Assembly: GCF_032884065.1 (NCBI RefSeq)
Contig: NC_088880.1
Coordinates: forward strand, 23,684,715-23,748,714
Reading direction: 5' to 3'
Source of the DNA: Artemia franciscana
Taxonomy: Eukaryota; Arthropoda; Branchiopoda; Anostraca; Artemiidae
Length of the DNA: 64,000 nucleotides
Shown here piece by piece: positions 47,481-58,925 of the stretch. Positions within the stretch are counted from its first letter, which is position 1; every line of letters starts with the position of its first letter. The notes beneath the pieces are model-generated. The model searched no databases. It worked only from the letters and a program-made list of their open reading frames with translations, and was not told the DNA's origin. The position numbers and the translations under genes were made by a program.

Positions 47481-48253
47481 CAACATTGGTTACTTGTGAT
47501 TCTATCTATTACAAGTTGTAGAAACATTATTATCGAGCTTAATAAGCTACGAATACACCGTAATATCCAATTGGAGTCGGTTCCATACCTCATGGTGACA
47601 ACATTTGGCCCAGATTTATTTGTCAGCAAGGAAACCTACTACAAGTTGATGATTTTGAAAACACAACACCTGCTAGCATGTGGCCGTAATTTACAAGTAT
47701 CACCTACCAAGCTGTCGTGGTGGCTATGCAACCCACAAATTAAAATGTAAAGGGAAGAAATTCTGACAGTGTTCAGAGCCGTAAATCTTGGAATGCATGA
47801 ACTTTGGTTGTCTTTCTTTTGACTTAATTGAAGAAATTGATTTTTATTTTTAGTAAAAGTATTATATTATACTTTTGTCTTTTAGATTTTCGGAAGAATA
47901 TTGGGAGCCAAAGAGTCCCAAGATTTTAATTATTCATGGTTGCATTCCTACCTAGGTGAAGAAGAATAGAGTTAAATTATTTAACTGGTAAAATAAACTG
48001 AATTTAGATTAGGGACACATCCAGGATTTTCGTATAGATGGAAAACAAAAAAAAACTAAAGAAGAAGGGGGGCTGTCTCCCGTAGATTTAGTTTAATGGT
48101 CTCAAATGGTCTCAACTAATGGTACACTATGTGTAGCCTACTGACGTATATTTTAAATAGGTTTCTTTTTTTTGCAAGCCAAGTAATTAAAAGTTAACCA
48201 TAGATTTTTTTTTTTTACCAAGTTTAGCACGGTTTGTTGCTACAGAAAAAAAT
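47481..48253. other. Unassigned intron stretch
   Basis: A plus-strand frame at 47496-47750 overlaps the upstream side of the LINE fragment and is unrecognised. The remainder is AT-rich. Confidence 0.3.
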
Positions 48254-48990
48254 CTAAGCGATGGTTTCTTCTTCACAAAAAGTCTGTAACCTTTTCAGGG
48301 CAGATATAATTGTTTCTATGGACGACGAAAAAGTTAAGTCACTCAGCCTTTCTAGTCCTATTGAGTTTCTTAGCCAAGTTTTTAGCCTTCTAAATGAGGA
48401 GAAGCTCCTTCCTGAGGTAGCAGTAATTACAGATAAGGTTGCAAGAACAGAACAGAGAAGAGAAAGATTTGGGGGAAAAGTTTAGCTATATTCCTGAAGA
48501 GAAGAAAGTGTAGAAGAATGCAATTCTATCATCTGAAAATTTTCTCAGTAACTGAACCAGAGCTCAAAGTCTTGCGTCCGTCAATCTGCTTCAGGTAGAA
48601 TGTCATACAACTCATGGTAAGCTTCCAATTTCATGGTCTTGGGATGAACCGAAACAATCTTTGAAGGGAAAAGAATGCTAAGATGGGTCAAAACATATTT
48701 ATTAAGTTGAGAATGTTGTTTCAGTCGTGACACAAAGTGGTCTCGAAAAGGAACGGAGAGAGAGGTTCAGGCAGCAGCGTCGTTTTCTCGCATTTCAGAT
48801 ATTCTGGAAAGGACAGCTAATACATGTTAGTAAGTGGCAGTCAAATCGCAGTCGACTGACTGAAAGTCTTGCACAATGGAATTGTCAAATTTAAATTTTT
48901 TGTCAATAAAGACATCTGAAATTGTGAATTGGCTATTGTATTTAGAATCAGTAGCACTTTAGAAGACATTTTGTATTGCTATTCTCCTCA
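48254..48990 (-). pseudogene. hAT transposase remnant
   Basis: The minus strand ends with LSVITATSGRSFSSFRRLKT, then WLRNSIGLERLSDL, and a stop at 48254-48256. This is the hAT C-terminal dimerisation motif (TATAERSFSxLRRLKTWLRxxMGxERLxxL). Upstream, broken frames keep VPFRDHFVSRLKQHSQLNKY and LFPSKIVSVHPKTMKLEAYH, matching the region before the dimerisation domain in ZMYM/P52K-like hAT proteins. Several stops (for example after LWFSY and LPEAD) show that it is dead. It lies antisense in intron 1. Confidence 0.8.
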
Positions 48991-51013
48991 ATGTTTTCAA
49001 CCAACCACAGATTATTGACAATAGAGCTCAAGAAAATATATAACAAAATCATGGCGCTTGACTCATCTTTTTTGCAGAGTCTAGTCAGATTCTAGTTTCA
49101 CAAATCCGGTAAGAGTTTTTTAATTTTCTCTTTCAGATTCTGGGTTCTGAGTAACGAAACACTGTACAAGTTCCAGGTTTATTGTACCAGTTTCAATAAG
49201 GTTCTGAAGAAATGCTTAAGAGCTGGGATTCAACAGACAATTTTATATGGTCCTTTACTTTTCTTAAAAAACTTCTGTTCGGAATGATTTTTTTTCTTAA
49301 TTAATCCACAATAAGAAAGGAGCTTTCACACCGATGGCACCCATATTACAAGTTCATCGTCTTTTCACCCAGGTGCATAATTTTCTAAGCTAAAATAGTC
49401 CTACGTTAAATCTACATTCACCTCAGTGTTATGAAGCACCCCTTGCCAAAAATTTGAAATTTGAAAAATTTGAAAATTTGAAATTATGATCCCTTTTAAG
49501 ACCTGGGGCATCGCTCTCCTCGTAAAAACCCTGTGGTCTTCACCTTAAAAGCCGGTGCTCTGGAAAATTTATTTTGTATTAATTTTAAAATTTAATTTGC
49601 ACTCTGTAATATTAGTTTTATTAGATAAACGGCCAACAGTAACGGTTGATTTTCATGAACTGAATGTGCGCGTGGGGACGGTTATTATACCACGTATGTA
49701 TACCAGAATATTATGCCACTCTGAAATGTTCTACCCAACTGGGAAGCTACATAAACGACCTTTCAGTAGTTCTAAGCTAATTGTTTGTCTCAATTTTACC
49801 CCTGCTATCCTTCAATGTTCTATTCCATGTTCGGACCAAAATTGGCTTTTTTGGGGGATCCATTTAGGGGGACAAAAATCTTCATTACTTCATGTCTTTT
49901 ATTGCTTATAAAGGATTCTGGGTCTTTAATTTATGTTCGAATAAACCCTCTTTCGATAATGTATGATCACTCCTGTAATGGGGTAGTATAGGAGGAAGGT
50001 AGGCGGAGGACGTATGCATACGTGATCATTTTTTCAGGAAAGGTATTAAAAATAATTTCTTCTAGATAGTTGCTTTACGGTTCTCGTAAATGATGAGTTT
50101 CCTTGCATATTTGATCAGTATTACATCCCATTTTGGGATATTTACCCCCAAACTCCTTTTTAAAACTTCGCTAATCGTCTTATATTGAATATTTTTGATG
50201 GCCTAGTTTAAATTAAAGGATTTTATATTATATGGAAGAACAATAGAAATTATATTCTGCTGGAGCACATGTCATGATTGAAATGTCATTTTGTGAAGTT
50301 TTATTTCTTTTGACAAGGTTTGCTCTTCACCTAGAGCTTGTTTCGAGGAACTGTTAGAACTCGGACGGTCAATTTAAGTAGATATGACACGATCTCTCAG
50401 TACTAACTACTTGATAACAGCTAAATAGGTACCTAACTCTTAGATGACAAAAGTTCCCCTTCCCTCCCCTGGTTAAAAAAAAAGATGCCCTACGTTTTCT
50501 GAAATTTGTTTCTTAGGTTTAAGTTTTCTCATACTGTTGCAACGTTTTATCGATAGTCTCTTATTTCCAAAATTTAATATAAGCTGTTTTTTTGGAAATG
50601 GACAAAATTTCTTCTTTCCTATGGAGATGAGCTGAATGCAAGGCCGTATCCAGGATTTTTTTGGGAGGGGACTTTAAAAACGTATAGAAAATTTATTGAA
50701 ATGCATTTTTTTACTTTGTTCAGAGTCAAACAAAAATTTCGGGGGCAGGGGGACAAACCCATTAGCTCCCTGGATTTAAAAAAAAACTGCTGAATAAAGG
50801 TCTATATACATCATTAGAGCAGATTTATCCTATTTATTCAAATATTCTGGCCCTACTCACCTGCCCACTCCTAGTAAGCGTTCCCTTGTGCAGTATTTTA
50901 TGTCTTAATAGAAGTTTAAGTTTATCCTGCTAATCATTATCACAATTGCCGACTGAATAGTTGAATAAACTGAATGATACTTTATAATTACTAATGATAT
51001 TTTACTCTTTTAG
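48991..51013. other. Unassigned end of intron 1
   Basis: The 118-codon frame at 49555-49911 has no recognisable domain. 'gaaatttgaaaaatttgaaaa' near 49455 is a short local repeat. The last bases, tttactcttttag, form the splice acceptor for exon 2. Confidence 0.4.
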
Positions 51014-51147
51014 TGTCGCACTTAGCTGGCTGAGGAAGGCCCAGGAAGAGCCATTTGTTCCAGATCTAATTTCAGCTATTCGGGCCGGTTGGATTGGACA
51101 ACCCTGCAATTTGATATATCACTGCAAACTCAATGAAAAGCAATCTA
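51014..51147 (+). CDS. DM4/12-like protein, exon 2
   Basis: The exon is 134 nt. The acceptor is a pyrimidine-rich 'ttactcttttag'. Its first base completes the codon left by exon 1 (AG|T, Ser264), the next 44 codons are open, and the last base (A) joins exon 3's GC to form AGC (Ser309). The donor is A|GTAACT. The exon reads VALSWLRKAQEEPFVPDLIS then AIRAGWIGQPCNLIYHCKLN. C295 and C301 in a G..G..C...Y..C layout match the second half of the DM4/12 domain, pairing with C237 and C243 of exon 1. Fit of phase at both ends and the completed four-cysteine pattern are the main support. Confidence 0.72.
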
Positions 51148-51935
51148 GTAACTATTCATTTTTTTATTAAAAAAATGAAGATATATAGAATAAAAAAAGT
51201 AAATATCGATGCACCTATCAAATGCGCGCTCACTTCATAAAGTCTAATAGGCACTCAAAGGTGGTTTCAGACAATTTCATTAAGGAAAATCGGGGGGGGG
51301 GGTGATTTAACTTTTGGATTTTTTCAAAAGGATGAGGGTAATTTTTGAGAAACGTCATCATTTTGCAAGAGAAACGTAACTTTTTTCCAATGTTACAGTA
51401 TTTATGCTTTTTTGTATGTATTTTGTCTCCTAACAGAGAGGAGAAGACTACCCTCTGATCTCCCCTGTGGGTTGCCCTCATATATCGTATATTTCTCACT
51501 CTTTTCTAGAACAATTTAAAATAGTTTTTTCCTAAGCTATTTTTGCGGGTAACATAGGCGGAATTTTCAAAAAACAAGATTTGGTGTTTTAGCAAGGTAT
51601 TCAGAATCAGCAATTCAAATGTTTTTTAAAATACAAATCATGATCAGTCCGAGTCAATGGGATAGCTTTGATTTGGTGAAGAGTGATGTGCCTGCCAAGT
51701 AATATCATTTTCTTCTTTCCCAACACCTTCATGTGAAAGCAGTAGGATTCCTACAAATTTGAGTGGTTGCTCATTTAATCAGAAATAAAAAAAACTCAAG
51801 AGCCCCTTTTCAGGCTCAAAAGTGATTGGGTAACTTGCCCAATCCTTCCAGAGTCTTCACTATCCTTGAGTTTCTCGGGGTATCTCCCAATTTCTCTGAT
51901 ATAAAATTGAATTCTCCAAAATATTCACTAATTTA
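51148..51935. other. Start of intron 2, unassigned
   Basis: It has a G run at 51292-51302 and no recognisable feature. The 89-codon minus-strand frame at 51230-51499 is unrecognised. Confidence 0.4.
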
Positions 51936-53590
51936 TGATATTAAAACTTAAAACGAACAGAAATTACTCCAAGTATGAAAGGGGCTGTTCCCTCCTCAAT
52001 GTCCCGCTCTTTACGCTAAAATTCGACTCTTTCTCTCAATTCTACTTTATAAAACAGTAAATCACTTTAGCGTAAAGAGCGGGACGTTGAGGAGGAAACA
52101 GCCCCTTTCATACACGGAGTATTTTCTGTTCGTTTTAAGTTTTAATGTCGCTCCTTACTTTCAGTTAAAAAACTTGTTTTTTTATTTAATTTCTGAACAT
52201 TTTTGAATTAATGAATGTCTTATCTTGGCTCTCCGCAAATGAATAATTAAAACGAAATTTGCGTTTTTATTTTTTTGCTAAATGGCTTTCTCTTAGTTTT
52301 GATCAGACGATTTTGAGAAAAAGGTGGGGGAGGAGGCCTAGTTGCCCTCCAATTTTTCGGTTACTTAAAAAGCCAACTAGAATTTTTAATTTTTAACCAA
52401 CGTTTTTATTAGTAAAAAATATACGTAACTTACAAATTAACTTACGTAACGAACTTCTATATTCGTATATTTTTATTATGTACACGAGGGGGTTTGCCCC
52501 CTCGTTAATACCTCGCTCTTTACACTAAAGCTTTAATTTTGTCCCAATTCCTTAAAAATGACCCCTGAATCACGAAAGCTGTAGAATAAATAGTTGAAAT
52601 TACTAAAAATACTTTAGCGTAAAGAGCGAGGTATTTAGGAAGAGATGAACCTCCCGTATGTGTAATAATCTCTATTCGTTTTAAGTTTTAATGCTGATCC
52701 TTACTTTCAGTGGAAAAAAATTTTTTCATATTTATTTTTTCATATTTATTTTTTAACAATTTTTTTCTCCCTTCATGGAATTTTTCTTCTCCCATGACAA
52801 ATTTATCCAAGGAAAGATCCTCCTACGTAGCTCCCTCCCCTCAACCCCCTTCCCCAACCAAAAAATCCTCCTGAAAAGGTCTGTACACTTCCAAATAACC
52901 ATTACTGTATGTAAACACTAGTCAAAGTTTGTAACTTGCAGCCTCTCCCCCGGGGACTGTGGGGGAGTAATTTAGCCCCAAAGACATAGTTTTTATGTTT
53001 TTCGACTATGCTGAACAAAATGACTATCTCAAAATTTTGATCCGTTGACTTTGGGGAAAAAATTAGCGTGGGTGGGGGCCTAGGTGCCCTCCAATTTTTC
53101 TGGTCACTTAAAAAGGGCACTAGAACTTTTAATTTCCGTTAGAATGAGCCCTCCCACGACATTCTAGGACCACTTGGTCGATACGATCACCCCTGGGAAA
53201 AAAAAAACAAAAAACAAACAAACAAACAAAAAAAAACACGCACCCGTGATCGGTCTTCTGGCAAAAACTACTAAGTTCCACTTTTTTGTAGATAAGAGCT
53301 TGAAACTTCTACACTAGAGTTCTCTGATACACTGAATGCAATGGTGTGATTTTCGTTAAGATGCAATAGCTTTTAAGGGATATTTTCCCCTATTTTCCAA
53401 AACAAGGCAAATTTTCTCACGCTCATAACTTTTGGCGAGTAAGACTATATTTAATGAAACTTATATATTTAAAATCAGCATAAAAATTTGATTCTAGTGA
53501 TGTATCTATTAGTATCAAAATTCTGTTTTTTAGAGTTTCATTTACTATTGAGCCGGGTCGCTACTTACTACAGTTCGTTACCACGAACTG
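51936..53590 (+). repeat. HER dispersed repeat, nearly full
   Basis: The first ~35 bp are missing; it starts at 'attaaaacttaaaacgaaca'. Both arms of the 5' foldback, the second foldback, the third module and a perfect hairpin at 53571-53590 followed by TT are present. The ~280-bp tandem array begins directly after it. Confidence 0.85.
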
Positions 53591-56500
53591 TTTGATTATT
53601 ATTATTTTTCCCCAGAGGCATTTCATATGGAAGGGGTCGTCGCATAAACTTCAAAAGAGCCTCATTCTATTGAAAATCAGAAGTTCTAGTGTCCTTTTAA
53701 GAGTTAAAACTGATAGGGGGGGGTACTAGCCGCCCGCCCTTCTTTTCCCAAATGCATCCGAAAAAATTTGAGATAGCTATTTTGTTAAAAATAGTTCAAA
53801 GATCATATATCAAAAACTCCGGTATCGACACAACCCCTCAGGAACAGTGGGAAGGCGTTGTAATGTATGCCCTCGGGCATAAATGGTTTTTATGGAAGGG
53901 ATGCTCGTATAAACTTCAGAAAGGGCTCATTTGACTGGAAAAAGGGCTCATTTGACTGGAAATTGAAATTTCTAGTTCACTTTTTAAGAATCGAAAGAGA
54001 TCAGAGGGCAACTGGCCTCCCTCTCTCTGTCCGCGCCCTTTTCCCCTCAAACCCATCTGATAAGAATTTTGAAATAGCCATTCTGTTCAAAATAGTTCAA
54101 AGGTCGGCCGAGTCACGACACAGGCAATAAGGCTCCTAAGCCTAGTTTAAAGGTCAGATAACAAAAACTCAGGTCTCGACACAACCTCCCAGGGCCTGGG
54201 GGCAGGCGTTGTAAGTTATGCCCTAGGGTCATAAATGGTTGTTATGAAAAGAATGCTCGTATAAACTTCAGAGAGGGCTCATTTGATTGGAAATTGATAG
54301 TTGTAGTTCACTTTTTAAGAATCGAAAGAGATCCGAGGACAACTAACCTCCCCCCCCCCACGCCTTTTTTCCCAAACCCATGCGATAAAAATTTTGAGAT
54401 AGCTATTTTGTCAAAAATAGCTCAAAGTTCAGATAAGAAAAACTCCGGCGTCGACACAACCCCCCAAAGCCCCGGAGCAGGGGGTTGTAAGTTTTGTCCT
54501 GGAGGCTTAAACCGTTCTTACGAAAGGGATGCCCGTATAAACTTGAGAGAAGGCTCATTTGATTGGAAATTGAAAGTTCAGGTTCACTTCTGAGATTCAA
54601 AAGAGATCTGAGGGCAACTAGCCCCCCTCCACGCTCTTTTTTACCCACCCATCCGATATAATATTAAGATAGCCATTTTGGGAAAAATAGTTCAAAGGTC
54701 AAATAAGAAAAAACTCTTGTGTCGACGCAACCCCCCTGGGCCCGGGGCAGGCGCTGTAAGTTATAGTAAGGGGGCATATATGGTTCTTATAAAAGAGAAG
54801 CTCGTATAAGCTTCACAAAAGGCTCATTTGATTGTAAAATGAAAGTTCTAGTTCATTTTTTAAGAGTCAAAAGAGATCTGAGCGCAACTAGCCCCCATCC
54901 CCCCAGCCTTTTCCCCCAAATCCATCCTATACAAATTTTGAGATAGCCATTTTTTTTAATAGTTCAAACATCAGATAACAAAAATACGGGGTCTACACCC
55001 CCCTAGAGCCCAGGGGAAAGTGTTTAAAGCTATGGCCAAGGGGCGTATAGGGTTCTTGTGAAAGGGGCGGTCGTATAAACTTCAAAGGTTGATTGTAAAA
55101 CGAAAGTTATAGTTCACTTTTTAAGAGTCAAACGAGATCTGAGCACAACTAGCCCCCCTCCCCCAGCCTTTATGCACCAAATCTATCCCATACAAATTTT
55201 GAGATAGCCATCTTTTAAATAGTTCAAACATCAAATAACAAAAAATCCAGGGTCGACACCCCCTCTCAGAGCCTGAGATTCCTCTCAGAGAGGGGTCTCA
55301 GAGCCTGAGACTCCTCTCAGAGAGGGGTCTCAGAACCCCCTCTAAGAGGAACATCAGAAACACAGCAAACTTGTGTTTTAAGTTTTGGTCCCAAGGTGTA
55401 TAAGGTTCTTCTGTAGGGGTGGTCGTATAAACTTCTAAGGTGGCTCATTTGATTTGAAATTGAAAGTTCTAGTTACCTTCTTATGAATCAAAACTCAACG
55501 GAGGGCATCTCCCCCCCCCCGGACACCAACACCTTCTTTTCTCCAAATGCATGAAATAAACTTTTGAGATAGCCAGTTTGTTTGAAATAGTCCAACGATT
55601 AGATAACAAAAATTCGTTGTCAGTATAAGCCCCTCCCCCATAGCCAGGGGAAGGGTTGTAACTTATGCCGTGGAGATATATAATGTTTTTGTGGAAGAGG
55701 TGGTCGTATTAATTTTGAAGTGGAATCAAATGATTAGAAACTGAAAGCTTTAACTCGCCTTTTAAGAGTCAAAAGTGATCCGATGATGACTAGCCCTCCT
55801 CCCTCCCAACCTTCTTTTCTTCAAATGCATCCAATCAAATTTTTTATGTACCCATTTTTTTCAAAATAGACAAAATATAAAATAACAAAAAAAACAACAG
55901 GGATAAAACAGCCCCCTCCCCAGAACTTGGGGGAAGTTTTGTAAAATGTACCCTGGGGGTATATAAAGTTTTTATGAGGGATGGTCGTGAAAACTTCGGA
56001 TGACGCTTATTCGGTTGAAAATCCGAATTTCTAGTGCCCTTCTCAAGAGTCAAAAGTGATTAGAGGGCAACTAGTCCCCCAAGGCCCTTTTTACCCAAAT
56101 ACATCCGATAAAATTTTGAGACAGCCATTTTGTTTAAAATAGTCCAAAATTAAAATTACTATAAATTAGGGGTTGAGAAATCCTCCATAGCACCCAGGAC
56201 AAGAATTCTAACTTATGTAAGTTGTAAGTTCTTAATAATCAAGAGTGATCAAAAAGTAACACGTCTCCCCCCTCCATTTGTGCCTTTTTTCTCCAAATGT
56301 ATCTTATCAAAATTTAGTAATAGCCATTTTGTTCAAAATAGTCCAAAATTTAAATTACTATAACTTAGGGGTTGAGAATACTTCCCTACCTCCTGGGGCA
56401 AGGATTGTGACTTATGTAAGTTGCCCATTATTAGAATATAAGGTTCTGTGGAGGCAGTGGTCGTATTAACTTTAGAGGGGGCTCATTCAATAGGAAATTG

Positions 56501-56690
56501 AAACTTTTAGCTCTTTTTAAAGGGTCAAAAGTGATCAATGGCCAACTAACCCATGCCCCAATTTCCCAAAGAGCATCCGGTCAAAATTTGGAGATAACCA
56601 TTTTTTTCAAAATAGTTCAAAGGCCAAAAAACTATACTTCCGTGGTTAACCCCCTTCCCAGCCCCGGGGATATGGCTATGAGTTACGGAA
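53591..56690. repeat. Tandem array of ~280-bp HER-related units
   Basis: About ten diverged units. The anchor 'ggctcatttgattggaaat' (or a variant) recurs near 53923, 54269, 54551, 54823, 55090, 55440, 55720, 56003 and 56478. Each unit carries 'gttctagttcactttttaag', 'gatctgagggcaactagccc', 'ttttgagatagccattttg' and a 'gggcaggcgttgtaagttat'-type segment. HER contains the same order once or twice. Frames that run through several units are not real genes. Confidence 0.85.
55262..55345. repeat. 42-bp direct repeat in the array
   Basis: 'cctctcagagaggggtctca' plus 'gagcctgaga' occurs about twice in tandem and forms small hairpins (CCTCTC/GAGAGG). It interrupts one array unit and explains the longer local spacing. 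Confidence 0.8.
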
Positions 56691-56744
56691 CTTCATTATT
56701 ATTACTTTTATACTTTGTTTACTTTGATGCTTGGATTTAGTAAT

Positions 56745-56930
56745 TTACGTGGTAACTTTATTTACGGTGCAAGGGCTTTAAATTTTGCAAGCTGCTTAGT
56801 GTTAATTTGATACTTGGTTTACTTTGATACCTTGTTAACTTTGATCCTTTCTTTACTTTGATACTTCGATATTTTTATACTAGTTTTGATACTTTGATGA
56901 AAGTTTGATGTTAAATAACATCAAACTTTA
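56745..56930. repeat. 'TACTTTGAT' short repeat ending in a perfect hairpin
   Basis: Units of 10-17 bp containing 'tactttgat' recur about seven times. The stretch ends in a 14-bp perfect stem with a 2-base loop at 56900-56929 (AAAGTTTGATGTTA and inverse). Confidence 0.75.
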
Positions 56931-57204
56931 AATAACCAGTTTGATTGGTCAAATAACCAATTATCTTACTCAGAATTATCATTCTCTTACTTAAGTGGCT
57001 ACAAACTTCTGCAAAATTAGTTTGTCTTTTTTTATTATAACAGTTGGGAGAACAGAATTCAAAGCACAAGTGAGAATTGGATTAAGGGTTGGCTGTTAGA
57101 CCGCGGTCGTTTTCAGGGAGTAGGGGCTATGTACTTCTACCAATGGTTTCTTCTCTACAAACAAGAGTATGGTTACTGCCCGTTTCTCTAACGGTAAAAG
57201 TATA

Positions 57205-58600
57205 AGGCCTACAGCAGATTTGACACTTTACTAAAGGAAATTGGAATTACAATTATTTTCTTTTGTTTTTATAACAACATTGAAAATGAAATGAAAATTG
57301 CTGTGAAACCAGACTAGGATCTACCAATAGGCCCACTAGGCCCTACGACTTTCACTATTCCCGAAGTTTTTGGGATATCCCAGAAAATCTTGCAAAAACG
57401 GAGCAGCAAAATTGCTTGGGCCTAGAGTCGCCAAAGCTTTAAATCCAGCCTGGGTGAAACAAAATCTTGAGCTGGTGAGCTTTCAGTAATAAATATTACA
57501 GTAATTAATATTATATTTCAAAAATTCAGTTTAGTTTATTAGTTCTTACCAAATCTGCTCATTTATTTTGGAATAAAAAAGAATATTTTGAAACAGGCAA
57601 TTTTGAAAAGCTTGAAACTTTAGCAAACAAAAACGAACAGAAATTATTTTTTTTTTAATTCCGAAAAAGAAGTTTTCTATGAGAAACGTAAAGGCCATAT
57701 TAAGCTTAAGATCAGAAGAAATAGAAACCTACAATAACTTAAACTTAAAACAACCAGAAATTGCTGTCAAAGAATAAATGAAATCCAGAACGAACAGAAA
57801 TTAAATAAACAATCATAGCAAAAAAACGTACAACAGCTACTAATATAAATGAATTAATACATCTCAAAACAGGTAAAGCTTCAGTTGAATATGCAAATCA
57901 AGCTAAAAATAAACAAAATATTTTGCTATTGATGCATAAATGAAACCCAAAACGAACAGAAATTAAATAGACTTTCGTAGCAAATAAACCAACAATAGTT
58001 ACTAGTATAAATGAGTAAATAAATCTTAAAACGAGTGAAACTTAAATAGAATATGCAAATCCAGCTTACAACGAACTAAAATATCTACAAAGAAGGGTTT
58101 GGGTTTTGTCTCCTTCTGTCACTGTAAAAGTCTAAAACCTACTGCATCATTGGCGCTTTACTGAAAACGAACTATAATACAAATTTTTTTTGTACTTATT
58201 ACAATTTTGAAAATAAGCATAAAAATTATAGTAAAATTAAATTTTTAACTGATGAGCTTTCAGCAAGTAGTGTTATTATATATAATATTTTTATAGTTTT
58301 ATTAGTTCTTTCTAAGACTCTTCAAGACAAATATAGCTTCACTATAAATAGAGGGTTTGGATACTACCCTCTTCCCTAACTTTAAAAGTCCAAAGTCTAA
58401 AACGTATTTGGTGCTTCACTGAAAATGTGTTATGTTACAAATATTTTCTTTTCAAGTTAATACAGCATTGAAAATGAAATAATATTACAGTGAAATAAAA
58501 TCTTGAAATGATTATGTTTCAACAATTAATAGCATTTTATATCAAACATTCATTTTGATTTTATTTGTACTTTACAAGACTGTTCAAGACACATGTAGTT
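57205..58600. repeat. Three diverged ~150-bp repeats with an internal 168-bp duplication
   Basis: A segment running from 'ctaaaacctactgcat' through 'gctttactgaaaa', 'acattgaaaatgaaat' and 'gagctttcagtaat' occurs near 57205-57500 (with an insertion), 58130-58280 and 58395-58540. Between them, a 168-bp unit starting 'aacgaacagaaattaaata' occurs twice (57795 and 57953). Confidence 0.7.
57310..57452 (-). mobile_element. hAT-type MITE, 143 bp, with 8-bp target duplication
   Basis: On the minus strand it starts CAGGCTGGATTTAAAGC and ends with AGATCCTAGTCTG, an imperfect inverse. The flanks TGTGAAAC and GGTGAAAC (7 of 8 identical) fit a hAT target-site duplication. It interrupts one of the three ~150-bp repeats, whose other copies lack it. 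It shares CCGTTTTTGCAAG and GGGCCTA.TGGTA with 11099-11515. Confidence 0.8.
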
Positions 58601-58925
58601 TTCAGTAAAGTGCCAGTGACACAGTAGGTTTTTTTACTTTAAAATGAAAGAAGGACGCAAAACCCAAACGCTTCTTTGTAGAAATTTTTGTTCGTTTCAA
58701 GCTGGATTTGCATATTCAACATAAGCATTACTTGTTTTGAGATCTATTTATTCATTTATATTAGTACATGTTGTACGTTTTTTTTTACTATGATCGCATA
58801 TTTAATTTCTGTTTGCTTTGGGTTTCTTTTATTCTTTAATATTAATTTCTGGTTGTTTTTTTGTTTGAGTTATTTTAATATGGCTTTTACTTTTCTTTAG
58901 AAAACTTCTTTTTCGGAAAGTTTTT
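57655..58925. mobile_element. Foldback element, 1.27 kb
   Basis: The left arm (57655-57920) and right arm (58690-58925) are imperfect reverse complements. The ends are 'ttccgaaaaagaagttttct' and its inverse, with 'aacgaacagaaatta' and 'atttgcatattcaa' motifs inside. It encloses the tandem repeats above. The arms resemble those of 41956-42585. Confidence 0.65.

Noticed and set aside
48261-48485. 74-codon plus-strand frame
   Set aside because: It is the complement of the hAT dimerisation domain on the minus strand.
53752-54593. Several plus-strand frames across the 280-bp array
   Set aside because: The frames repeat with the array units and shift between them, so they are repeat by-products.
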